DNA of 64,000 bases from contig NZ_CANMFI010000001.1 of assembly GCF_947497125.1 (NCBI RefSeq), forward strand, positions 372,001 to 436,000. Direction: 5' to 3'. The position numbers and the translations under genes were made by a program. Origin of the DNA: an uncultured Polaribacter sp. (GTDB lineage Bacteria > Bacteroidota > Bacteroidia > Flavobacteriales > Flavobacteriaceae). The notes under the pieces were generated by a model. That model saw nothing but the letters and a program-made list of their open reading frames with translations. It was not told the DNA's origin and did not search any database. This document shows, one piece after another, positions 25,535 to 32,386 of this stretch (positions are counted from its first letter, which is position 1; every line of letters starts with the position of its first letter).

Positions 25535-25861
25535 TTAATTATTGGTTTGTTTGTCTTTTTCCATAATTTCTTTAATTTTCTTGGCTTCCCAATCTTTGCT
25601 AATTATAGATCCAAAGCCAAAAACATTTAACCAATGGAAAAACAAACCTATGCCCCAGAATATCCAAGTAGAATACACACCGAAATTGCTGGTGGCTTCA
25701 GCCAAAGTTTCTCCGCTTTGAGTTAATCCAAAGATGATAATTCCGCTTAAAAAAATATTTACCAAAACATACACAATTAAATGTATGTAAAATGCTTTCA
25801 TCTCTTTTACTTTCTTTTTTGCTCGAATATATTCTTGTTCTTTTAAAAAATTATTTTCCAT
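25535..25861 (-). CDS. 2TM-domain protein (array copy 2)
   Basis: A 108-residue array member: ARAKKKVKEMKAFYIHL-type lead-in (here IRAKKKVKEMKAFYIHL), two spans at about 26-46 and 64-84 with WIFWGIGLFFHWLNVFGFG, and ending SKDWEAKKIKEIMEKDK. It overlaps copy 1 upstream by 11 bases. This is close to the family consensus and closest in the array to the copy beside the regulator, sharing the SKDWEAKKI ending. Confidence 0.85.
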   Translation of the reverse strand: MENNFLKEQEYIRAKKKVKEMKAFYIHLIVYVLVNIFLSGIIIFGLTQSGETLAEATSNFGVYSTWIFWGIGLFFHWLNVFGFGSIISKDWEAKKIKEIMEKDKQTNN

Positions 25862-26159
25862 TGTAATTGTTTTTATTTTGTTGCATTATTTCCTGAATCT
25901 TTTTCTCTTCCCAATCTTTTCCATACCCAAGTTTTCTAAACCCGAAAGTATTAAACCAATGCACTCCAAGGCCTATTCCCCAGCCAATAGTAGAAAACCA
26001 AAACCAATGAAAATGAGGTTCAAATCTTAGATTCATAAAAATAATTGTAGGTATTATAATACAATAAACGGTGGCATGTGTATAAAATGCTTTTATCTGT
26101 TTTACACGAGATTTTGCTGCTTTATAATCTTGATCTTCTTTATTATAATTAGGTTCCAT
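25851..26159 (-). CDS. 2TM-domain protein (array copy 1, nearest the kinase)
   Basis: A 102-residue array member: lead-in KAAKSRVKQIKAFYTHA, spans at about 28-46 and 58-76, with the run FMNLRFEPHFHWFWFSTIGW followed by GIGLGVHWFNTFGF, and ending GKDWEEKKIQEIM. It is strikingly similar to the 2TM domain fused to the kinase immediately upstream, which has FINLRFSPGFHWFWF at the same place. This suggests that the two arose by a local duplication. It starts one base after the kinase stop. Confidence 0.87.
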   Translation of the reverse strand: MEPNYNKEDQDYKAAKSRVKQIKAFYTHATVYCIIIPTIIFMNLRFEPHFHWFWFSTIGWGIGLGVHWFNTFGFRKLGYGKDWEEKKIQEIMQQNKNNYNGK

Positions 26160-26160
26160 A

Positions 26161-27522
26161 TTAGTTGTATCTATTGTTTTTGTTATTTTCTTCCATCATT
26201 TTTTTAATCTGCTTTTCTTCCCAATCATTTCCTAAGAAAATATTGTAATTATTAACTTCTAAAAAGTGAAAAGTCAATCCTATTCCCCATCCGAAAATTG
26301 GAAACCAAAACCAGTGAAACCCTGGAGAAAATCTTAAATTGATAAATATTAAGAAAGGAATTACCAAACAGAATGATACTAAATTCTGATAAAATTCTTT
26401 TAGTTTTTGAACCCTTTCTACTGCTCTAATGTATTTGCTGTTTTCTAAATTGTCTGTATGAATCATGTGTTGTGTTTTTTGCAACAGTGGTAAACTCACT
26501 GTAAATAGTTGATGATTGTTTTCTATTAAAACGTTCTTATTTGTTAATAAACCATAGCGATCTGCAATATTTCGCAAACCAACTTTGGTGCTTTTACCCA
26601 AAACTTCTTTTGGATTGATATTGTTCTGAATATGCACATAACCATCCTTCTCGAAAATATGTATTTCTAAAGGCTTAGTAGTTGAAACTACATTGTGTTT
26701 TACTGCATTTTCTAATAATAATTGTAACGAAAGTGGTACTATTTTTAATTCTGAATTAGAAACTGTATCCGGAATTGTAAATTTTACAGCTTCCTCAAAA
26801 CGCATTGCTAATAAATCCATATAAGCATTTGCAAATTTTAATTCTTCTTCTAACGGAATTAATTCTTTGTTTCTTTGCTCTAAAACATACCGATATATTT
26901 TAGACAATTTGGTTGTAAAACGCTCTGCTTGCTTCGGATTTTCGCCAATTAAACTGGTCAAAACATTCAAACTATTAAACAAAAAATGTGGGTCTAATTG
27001 ATTTTTTAAAGACTCGAACTTTGCCGTTTCTGTTTTTGCTACAATTTCTTGCTTTGTAGTTTCTGAAGTCATGGCAGCTTTCCAATTTTGCATAAATCCT
27101 TTGGCATGCAAAAAAGTAGAAATTCCTAAAGAAAGAATGATGTAAAATAGATGTATCCAAATAAAATTCCCTTTAAAAAACAAACTTGCATCATTACCAT
27201 TAATAAGTATAAAAACAATATAATTAATCCCTAAAACTACAGGAACAGTATACAAAACAGTTGCAATGATACCCGCCCAAACTCGCTGGTTTGTTTGAGT
27301 TATCCAACTCCAACGCATCGATAAAAATTTGTTTATAAATCCGTTACCAAAACCAATTCCAAAAGTATAAATAGCAGAAACACCCATAGACCATAAAATA
27401 CTTTTTAGAGTAAAGTCTCCAAATATGATTGAAAAAAACAATCCAAAAGCAGCTGTAATTTTTAAACAAAGAACTATGGCTTGCTTAAGATTTTTTATGG
27501 TATAAACTTCGTTGTCTTTCAT
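26161..27522 (-). CDS. LytS-type sensor histidine kinase fused to a C-terminal 2TM domain
   Basis: A 453-residue membrane kinase. Four spans occupy about residues 13-140. The His_kinase (LytS-type) domain has phosphoacceptor His179 in LDPHFLFNSLN, the N-box Asn271 in LLLENAVKHN, and a single glycine box VGLRNIADRYGL near 314. After the kinase comes a complete 2TM domain (about 362-447) ending GNDWEEKQIKKMM. Met353 (MIHTDNLENSKY) looks like the old start of a separate 2TM gene, so fusion by loss of a stop is likely. It leads an operon of five 2TM genes and a LytTR regulator. Confidence 0.9.
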   Translation of the reverse strand: MKDNEVYTIKNLKQAIVLCLKITAAFGLFFSIIFGDFTLKSILWSMGVSAIYTFGIGFGNGFINKFLSMRWSWITQTNQRVWAGIIATVLYTVPVVLGINYIVFILINGNDASLFFKGNFIWIHLFYIILSLGISTFLHAKGFMQNWKAAMTSETTKQEIVAKTETAKFESLKNQLDPHFLFNSLNVLTSLIGENPKQAERFTTKLSKIYRYVLEQRNKELIPLEEELKFANAYMDLLAMRFEEAVKFTIPDTVSNSELKIVPLSLQLLLENAVKHNVVSTTKPLEIHIFEKDGYVHIQNNINPKEVLGKSTKVGLRNIADRYGLLTNKNVLIENNHQLFTVSLPLLQKTQHMIHTDNLENSKYIRAVERVQKLKEFYQNLVSFCLVIPFLIFINLRFSPGFHWFWFPIFGWGIGLTFHFLEVNNYNIFLGNDWEEKQIKKMMEENNKNNRYN

Positions 27523-27547
27523 TGGTATTTTGCTTAAAATGCTAAAG

Positions 27548-27961
27548 TTAAAACTTAATCTCTAAATTTAGGTTGTTTTCATCCAGGATAAATTTAGCCG
27601 CTTCAAATCTAGGAGGTCCAAAAGACATGTCATTATTACTTGCGCCATAATCTTCTAAAGGCATTCCGTTGGATGCAAAATCTAGTTGACCATTATTATT
27701 TTTATCATGATAACAAGTAATTGCATAAACTCCAGAAGGCACATTCTCAAAAATTACTTCTGTTTTGCCGTTTGTAATTTTTCCTTCTTTTGCCTGAACA
27801 GGTATTCCCATAAAATTATCTTTCTGATACAACGCAAACCCTACTTTACCGTCATCTGAGTTCATATTTTGAACAGTAACTGTAATACTACTTTGTTGGG
27901 CAAAGATTAAATTTGTGATGAATAGTAAGAATGTCGTCAAAATTGTGATTAAAATTTTCAT
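27548..27961 (-). CDS. Secreted DUF2141 protein
   Basis: A 137-residue exported protein: signal peptide ending LIFAQ, then a transthyretin-like beta-sandwich with SITVTVQNMNSDDGKVGFALY, EVIFENVPSGVYAITCYHD and the Asp/Asn-rich DKNNNGQLDF, ending FGPPRFEAAKFILDENN. This is the standard layout of DUF2141, a periplasmic or surface family of unknown function. It is the first gene before the kinase operon in transcription order on this strand and lies 25 bases from it, so it could be cotranscribed with the 2TM system. Confidence 0.86.
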   Translation of the reverse strand: MKILITILTTFLLFITNLIFAQQSSITVTVQNMNSDDGKVGFALYQKDNFMGIPVQAKEGKITNGKTEVIFENVPSGVYAITCYHDKNNNGQLDFASNGMPLEDYGASNNDMSFGPPRFEAAKFILDENNLNLEIKF

Positions 27962-28191
27962 CTGTTTTCGTTTTAATAATTAATATGCCACAAATATGTA
28001 ACAGTATTTAAAGAGATAAAACAAAAGCATACCCAACTGTTCTTTTTATATGATGAATTGTATTTTTAAGTAAAATAAGGCATTCTACAGTATCTTATTC
28101 TGTCAATATCAGCATTTTTAGAAACCAACTTTAATAAATTTATCTATAAATAAGAATACCAAACTAAGAAATTAACATTCAAAAAGATATT

Positions 28192-28232
28192 TTTTTATCA
28201 AATTGATAAAAATTCAAAAAAAAGATTGAATT
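28192..28232. promoter_or_regulatory. Two adjacent palindromes upstream of the arginine leader
   Basis: TTTTTATCAA-A-TTGATAAAAA (28192-28212) is a perfect 21-base palindrome with a central A, and AATTCAA-N8-TTGAATT (28211-28232) follows directly. The second has the TGAAT/ATTCA flavour of arginine-repressor boxes. Together they are good operator candidates for the arginine operon; the regulator is not in the window. Confidence 0.5.
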
Positions 28233-28269
28233 TAAACTATCAATTAAAAAAAAGATATACATTTACAAC

Positions 28270-28338
28270 ATGTTTACAATTAAAAATAACTTATTAATTA
28301 CGGCTCCCAGGTTGCGCTCTCGCAACACAACTCGCTAA
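28270..28338 (+). CDS. Putative arginine leader peptide
   Basis: A 22-codon frame ATG to TAA, 235 bases before the first gene of the arginine operon. The first half is ordinary (MFTIKNNLLIT); the second half reads APRLRSRNTTR, with four arginines encoded by AGG and three CGC, codons that look uncommon in this AT-rich genome where AGA and CGT dominate. Two of the CGC codons lie inside a perfect hairpin (28311-28326), and the last Arg codon touches the stop. This is the classic design of a ribosome-stalling attenuator peptide for arginine. Expression is not proven; conservation in relatives would be decisive. Confidence 0.6.
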   Translation: MFTIKNNLLITAPRLRSRNTTR

Positions 28339-28525
28339 TTCTAAAATTCAGCATTAAACGGAACCTAATTTTTATTTTTTATCATGTATACTCACAATTC
28401 AACAAATTTTAAAAGCCAATCAAACACTATTATTTCAATAAATAATAGCACTCCTTTACGCCGCTTTTATACGCCTCGCCCTTTGGGTGTTCTTTAAATT
28501 ATGGAATTAGGTGAGTCCAGTTCCG
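28311..28525 (+). promoter_or_regulatory. Structured leader RNA with alternative hairpins (candidate arginine attenuator)
   Basis: The region after the leader peptide start folds into several hairpins: GTTGCG-CTCT-CGCAAC (28311-28326), CTATTATTT-CAAT-AAATAATAG (28427-28448) and CGCCC-TTT-GGGTG (28477-28489). GGAATT...AGTTCC (28503-28524) can form a terminator-like stem followed by GCTTTT. That last arm can instead pair with CGGAAC-CTAATT at 28359-28370 (to 28505-28510 and 28520-28525). The two pairings exclude each other, as expected for terminator and antiterminator. The rest of the 610-base gap (27962-28191) shows nothing I can name. Confidence 0.5.
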
Positions 28526-28572
28526 CTTTTCAAAATCAAAAAATATACATTAAAACTTAAAATATCAATGCA

Positions 28573-29190
28573 ATGGAAATTGTAATTGCTAACAAATCGC
28601 ATATTGTGTATGCAGATATTATTTGCAAAACAATCGCAGAAGCCGCTCAAGTAAGAGGCACAGGAATCGCTAAAAGAGAGCCAGAATATGTGGCTGCTAA
28701 AATGGAAAACGGCAATGCTGTAATTGCTTTAGAGGGCGATAAATTTGCTGGTTTCTGTTATATAGAAGCTTGGGGACACGGAAAATTTGTAGCCAATTCT
28801 GGGTTAATTGTGCATCCAGATTTTAGAAATCTTGGTTTGGCAAAACAAATTAAAGAAGTCATTTTTAAACACTCTAGAACCAAGTTTCCGGATGCTAAAG
28901 TATTTAGCATAACTACAGGTTTAGCGGTAATGAAACTAAATAGCGATTTAGGCTACAAACCTGTAACTTTCTCTGAACTTACAGACGATCAGTCCTTTTG
29001 GAAAGGTTGCCAAACCTGTAAAAATTACGATGTTTTAACAAGAACAGAGCAAAAAATGTGCTTGTGTACAGGTATGTTGTTCGATCCAAAGAACAATAAC
29101 AAAACAGCTTCAAAAGAAGTAAAAGAAAACGTATTTAAAAGATTAAAAAACATCAAACAGAACTTGTTTTTAAAAAAAGATAAAAAATGA
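28573..29190 (+). CDS. GNAT acyltransferase, candidate N-acylglutamate synthase of the arginine pathway
   Basis: A 205-residue GNAT-fold protein. The acyl-CoA pyrophosphate loop region is LIVHPDFRNLGLAKQIKE (about 78-95). Unusually, the C-terminal part carries four cysteines, Cys146-x2-Cys149 and Cys163-x-Cys165, that could bind zinc. It is the first gene of an operon that supplies every later arginine step but no ArgA or ArgJ, and it overlaps argG by four bases. I therefore infer that it makes N-acetyl- or N-succinylglutamate from glutamate. The fold call is strong, the substrate is inference. Confidence 0.78.
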   Translation: MEIVIANKSHIVYADIICKTIAEAAQVRGTGIAKREPEYVAAKMENGNAVIALEGDKFAGFCYIEAWGHGKFVANSGLIVHPDFRNLGLAKQIKEVIFKHSRTKFPDAKVFSITTGLAVMKLNSDLGYKPVTFSELTDDQSFWKGCQTCKNYDVLTRTEQKMCLCTGMLFDPKNNNKTASKEVKENVFKRLKNIKQNLFLKKDKK

Positions 29191-30362
29191 AAAAATTAGT
29201 AATTGCTTACAGTGGTGGTTTAGATACTTCGTATTGTGCCGTTAGCCTTAGTAAAGAATATGATGTACATGCTGTAAGTGTAAATACTGGCGGTTTTACA
29301 ACTGATGAAATTAAAAATATAGAAAGCAATGCTTATAAAATGGGCGTTACTACTTATAAAAATATTGATGCAGTTGCTACATTCTATAACAAAGTAGTAA
29401 AATATTTAATTTTCGGAAATGTATTAAAAAACAGCACATACCCGCTTTCTGTAAGTGCAGAACGTATAATTCAAGCCATTGAAATTATAGAATATGCCAA
29501 AAGTATTGATGCCGAATATATTGCACACGGAAGTACAGGTGCAGGAAATGACCAAGTTCGTTTTGATATGATTTTTCAAACTTTGGCGCCAAATATTAAG
29601 ATTATTACTCCTATTAGAGATCAAAAACTTACCAGACAAGAAGAAATAGATTATTTAAAATCTGAAGGAATAGATATGCCTTGGGAAAAATCTAAGTACT
29701 CTGTTAACAAAGGTCTTTGGGGAACTTCTGTAGGTGGTGTAGAAACACTAAAATCTGAAAAACCATTGCCTAATGAAGCTTATCCGTCTCAATTAGAAAA
29801 GCAAAGTGAAGAAAAGGTAAGTTTGACATTTAAAAATGGAGAATTTATTGCTTTTAACGGACAAGAAAACAAGCCAGAAATAAATATCGAAAACTTAAAT
29901 ACCATTGCTTCTAAATATGCCATTGGTAGAGATATTCATGTTGGAGATACTATTGTTGGTACCAAAGGAAGAGTTGGTTTTGAGGCTGCTGCTGCGTTAA
30001 TTACTATTAAAGCACATCATTTGTTAGAAAAACACACACTAACCAAATGGCAGTTGCAACACAAAGAATATTTAGCAAGTTTTTATGGGATGCATCTGCA
30101 TGAAGGGCAATATTTAGATCCGGTTATGAGAGATACAGAAGCTTTTTTACAGAGTTCTCAAAAAATGGTTTCGGGCACAGTAGTGGTAACTCTAAAACCG
30201 TATCATTTTTCTTTGGATGGAATTGTTTCTAACCATGATTTAATGTCGAGTGCTTTTAGTACGTATGGTGAAGAAAATAAAGCTTGGACAGCAGATGATG
30301 CGAAAGGATTTATAAAAATTATAGGAAATCAGAATAAAATTTATAGACAAGTAAATAATTAA
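29187..30362 (+). CDS. argG: Argininosuccinate synthase
   Basis: A 391-residue ATP-pyrophosphatase. The P-loop AYSGGLDTS is at residues 7-15, followed by AHGSTGAGNDQVRFD (about 117-131) and SKYSVNKGLWG near 172, all family hallmarks. It joins citrulline and aspartate with ATP to argininosuccinate, the seventh step of arginine synthesis. It overlaps the GNAT gene by four bases, which implies translational coupling, and is separated from argC by a palindromic repeat. Confidence 0.97.
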   Translation: MKKLVIAYSGGLDTSYCAVSLSKEYDVHAVSVNTGGFTTDEIKNIESNAYKMGVTTYKNIDAVATFYNKVVKYLIFGNVLKNSTYPLSVSAERIIQAIEIIEYAKSIDAEYIAHGSTGAGNDQVRFDMIFQTLAPNIKIITPIRDQKLTRQEEIDYLKSEGIDMPWEKSKYSVNKGLWGTSVGGVETLKSEKPLPNEAYPSQLEKQSEEKVSLTFKNGEFIAFNGQENKPEINIENLNTIASKYAIGRDIHVGDTIVGTKGRVGFEAAAALITIKAHHLLEKHTLTKWQLQHKEYLASFYGMHLHEGQYLDPVMRDTEAFLQSSQKMVSGTVVVTLKPYHFSLDGIVSNHDLMSSAFSTYGEENKAWTADDAKGFIKIIGNQNKIYRQVNN

Positions 30363-30372
30363 TTTACGAAAA

Positions 30373-30405
30373 AGACCTCACAGGTTTTAAAAACCTGTGA
30401 GGTCT
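30373..30405. repeat. CCTCACAGG palindrome, copy 1
   Basis: AGACCTCACAGGTTTT (30373-30388) and its exact complement (30390-30405) around a single central base give a 16-bp stem. It shares the core CCTCACAGGTT with the copy at 43941. It sits between argG and argC. Confidence 0.8.
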
Positions 30406-30419
30406 ATAAAACTATTAAA

Positions 30420-31403
30420 ATGAAAAATTTACAAGTAGGAATTATTGGTGGCGCTGGTTATACGGCGGGCGAATTGATACGTTTGTTGTTAAACCATTCT
30501 AAAACAACCATTAATTTTGTGTATAGCACTTCTAATGCAGGCAATAAATTATACAAAGTACACCAAGATTTAATTGGTGAAACTGAATTGTCTTTTAGTT
30601 CAGAAATAAACAAAGAGATCGATGTACTTTTCTTGTGCTTAGGTCATGGAAATTCAACTGCTTTTTTAGAAAAAAATACGTTTTCTAAACATACAAGCAT
30701 CATTGATTTAAGTAATGATTTTAGATTGACTGCTGATAAAAATTTTGACGGAAAAGAGTTTGTATATGGTTTGCCAGAACTAAACAAAGAAGCTATTGTA
30801 AACGCAAAGTATATTGCAAATCCGGGTTGTTTTGCAACTGCCCTTCAGTTGGCAATTTTACCATTGGCAGCAAACAGTTTGCTAACTAATGATGTGCATA
30901 TAAATGCAGTAACAGGCGCAACAGGTGCAGGAACCTCACTATCTGCAACGACGCATTTTACATGGAGAGACAATAATTTTTCGCATTACAAGGCTTTCAA
31001 TCATCAGCATTTAGGAGAAATTAACCAAACCGTACACCAGTTACAAGCTAATTTTAATTCAGAAATTAACTTTATGCCAAACAGAGGCGATTTTTCTAGA
31101 GGAATTTTTGCAACTACCTATACAAAGTTTGAGGGTACTTTAGAAGAAGCCAAAAAAATATATAAAGCATATTACAAAGAGGCTGCTTTTACGGTTGTTT
31201 CTGATGACAGCATTTTTTTAAAACAAGTGGTAAACACTAACAAATGCATCATTCAATTAGAAAAACACGGCAATAAATTATTAATTACAAGTACTATTGA
31301 TAATTTATTAAAAGGGGCTTCTGGACAAGCAATACAGAACATGAATTTGATGTTTGGATTTGAAGAAACTGAAGGATTACAATTAAAGGCTACTTATTTT
31401 TAG
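30420..31403 (+). CDS. argC: N-acetyl/N-succinyl-gamma-glutamyl-phosphate reductase
   Basis: A 327-residue reductase. The NADP-binding motif is GGAGYTAGELIRLL (10-23) and the catalytic cysteine is Cys137 in NPGCFAT, with substrate-binding NAVTGATGAG and the His-containing KAFNHQHLGEI further on. It reduces acylglutamyl-phosphate to the semialdehyde, the third arginine step. Length is usual for the short ArgC type. The next gene, proC, lies 133 bases downstream behind the structured element copy 2. Confidence 0.96.
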   Translation: MKNLQVGIIGGAGYTAGELIRLLLNHSKTTINFVYSTSNAGNKLYKVHQDLIGETELSFSSEINKEIDVLFLCLGHGNSTAFLEKNTFSKHTSIIDLSNDFRLTADKNFDGKEFVYGLPELNKEAIVNAKYIANPGCFATALQLAILPLAANSLLTNDVHINAVTGATGAGTSLSATTHFTWRDNNFSHYKAFNHQHLGEINQTVHQLQANFNSEINFMPNRGDFSRGIFATTYTKFEGTLEEAKKIYKAYYKEAAFTVVSDDSIFLKQVVNTNKCIIQLEKHGNKLLITSTIDNLLKGASGQAIQNMNLMFGFEETEGLQLKATYF

Positions 31404-31416
31404 TAGTAACTAGCTT

Positions 31417-31521
31417 GCGTTAGCGATTGAAACGGCATCCTTTTTATAGGTGGCTTTAAACGCAGTGTAAAAGAGAACATATAAAAAGATATAGTGTAAA
31501 GCGCGACCCTTGTGGTAACGC
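31417..31521 (+). repeat. Structured intergenic element, copy 2
   Basis: The outer stem is GCGTTA (31417-31422) with TAACGC (31516-31521), the second stem GCG/CGC, and the conserved internal loop ATTGAAACGGC against ATAGTGTAAA. The inner stem is ATCCTTTTTAT (one extra C) with ATAAAAAGAT (31481-31490). The tip is a variable 30-base loop. It sits between argC and proC, in the sense direction of the operon. Confidence 0.75.
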
Positions 31522-31535
31522 CAAAAAAATAAAAA

Positions 31536-32336
31536 ATGAAAATAGCAATTATAGGAACCGGAAATTTAGGAAAATCTATCGCCAAGGGTTTAATTACCAA
31601 CAATGCAATTACTTCTTTGTATTTAACCAAAAGAAATATTAGTGGTATTGCAGAATTTGAAGGCTACAAAAATGTGTTTTTAACAACCGATAACAAAGAA
31701 GCCGTTAAAAACTCTGATGTATTGATATTTGCAGTTCAACCTGCTCATTTCGAGAATATTTTAAGTGATATAAAACCTCTGTTAACAGAAAAACATGTGT
31801 TAATTTCTACAATTGCTGGTTTTTTAATTCCGCAAATGGAAGCTGTTGTTGGATCAGAGGCATTTATTATTAGAGCCATGCCAAATACAGCGATTGCAGT
31901 AGGAAAATCGATGACATGCTTGTGCGCAAACCAACAAGGTACCAAAAGAATACAATTGGCAGAGGCAATTTTTAACAGATTGGGGCATTGTTTATCGATT
32001 CCGGAATCTCAAATGCAAGCTGCAACTGTGGTTTGTGCAAGCGGAATTGCGTTTTGGATGCGCTTGATTCGTGCAACCACACAAGCTGCTATTCAATTAG
32101 GGTTTGATGCGAAAGAGGCACAAGAATTGGCAATGTATACCAGTGAAGGTGCTGCGAATTTATTGATTACAAACGGCAATCATCCAGAGGAAGAAATAGA
32201 CCGAGTGACCACACCAAAAGGTTGTACTATAGAAGGCTTGAATGAAATGGAACACAAAGGATTGAGTTCTTCTTTAATACAAGGTATGGTTGCTTCTTAC
32301 AATAAAATTAGCAACTTAAAAAAGGAACAGATTTAA
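31536..32336 (+). CDS. proC: Pyrroline-5-carboxylate reductase
   Basis: A 266-residue NAD(P)-dependent reductase. The Rossmann motif is IIGTGNLGKSIAKG (4-17), AVQPAHFENIL follows near 69, and the C-terminal dimer helix contains ATTQAAIQLGFDAKEAQELA and TPKGCTIEGLNEME. It makes proline from pyrroline-5-carboxylate. Its presence inside the arginine operon ties together the two glutamate-derived amino acids, which share the ornithine/glutamate-semialdehyde node. Confidence 0.95.
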   Translation: MKIAIIGTGNLGKSIAKGLITNNAITSLYLTKRNISGIAEFEGYKNVFLTTDNKEAVKNSDVLIFAVQPAHFENILSDIKPLLTEKHVLISTIAGFLIPQMEAVVGSEAFIIRAMPNTAIAVGKSMTCLCANQQGTKRIQLAEAIFNRLGHCLSIPESQMQAATVVCASGIAFWMRLIRATTQAAIQLGFDAKEAQELAMYTSEGAANLLITNGNHPEEEIDRVTTPKGCTIEGLNEMEHKGLSSSLIQGMVASYNKISNLKKEQI

Positions 32337-32350
32337 CAACAGTATTGTGA

Positions 32351-32371
32351 ATGCCAAACTTGATTTGGCAT
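32351..32371. repeat. TGCTGAACTT-type palindrome, copy 1
   Basis: ATGCCAAA (32351-32358), loop CTTGA, TTTGGCAT (32364-32371): a perfect 8-bp stem with the same loop as the copy at 34541 but different stem bases, which still pair. It lies just before argD. Confidence 0.7.
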
Positions 32372-32386
32372 CAAAAAAAATATATT

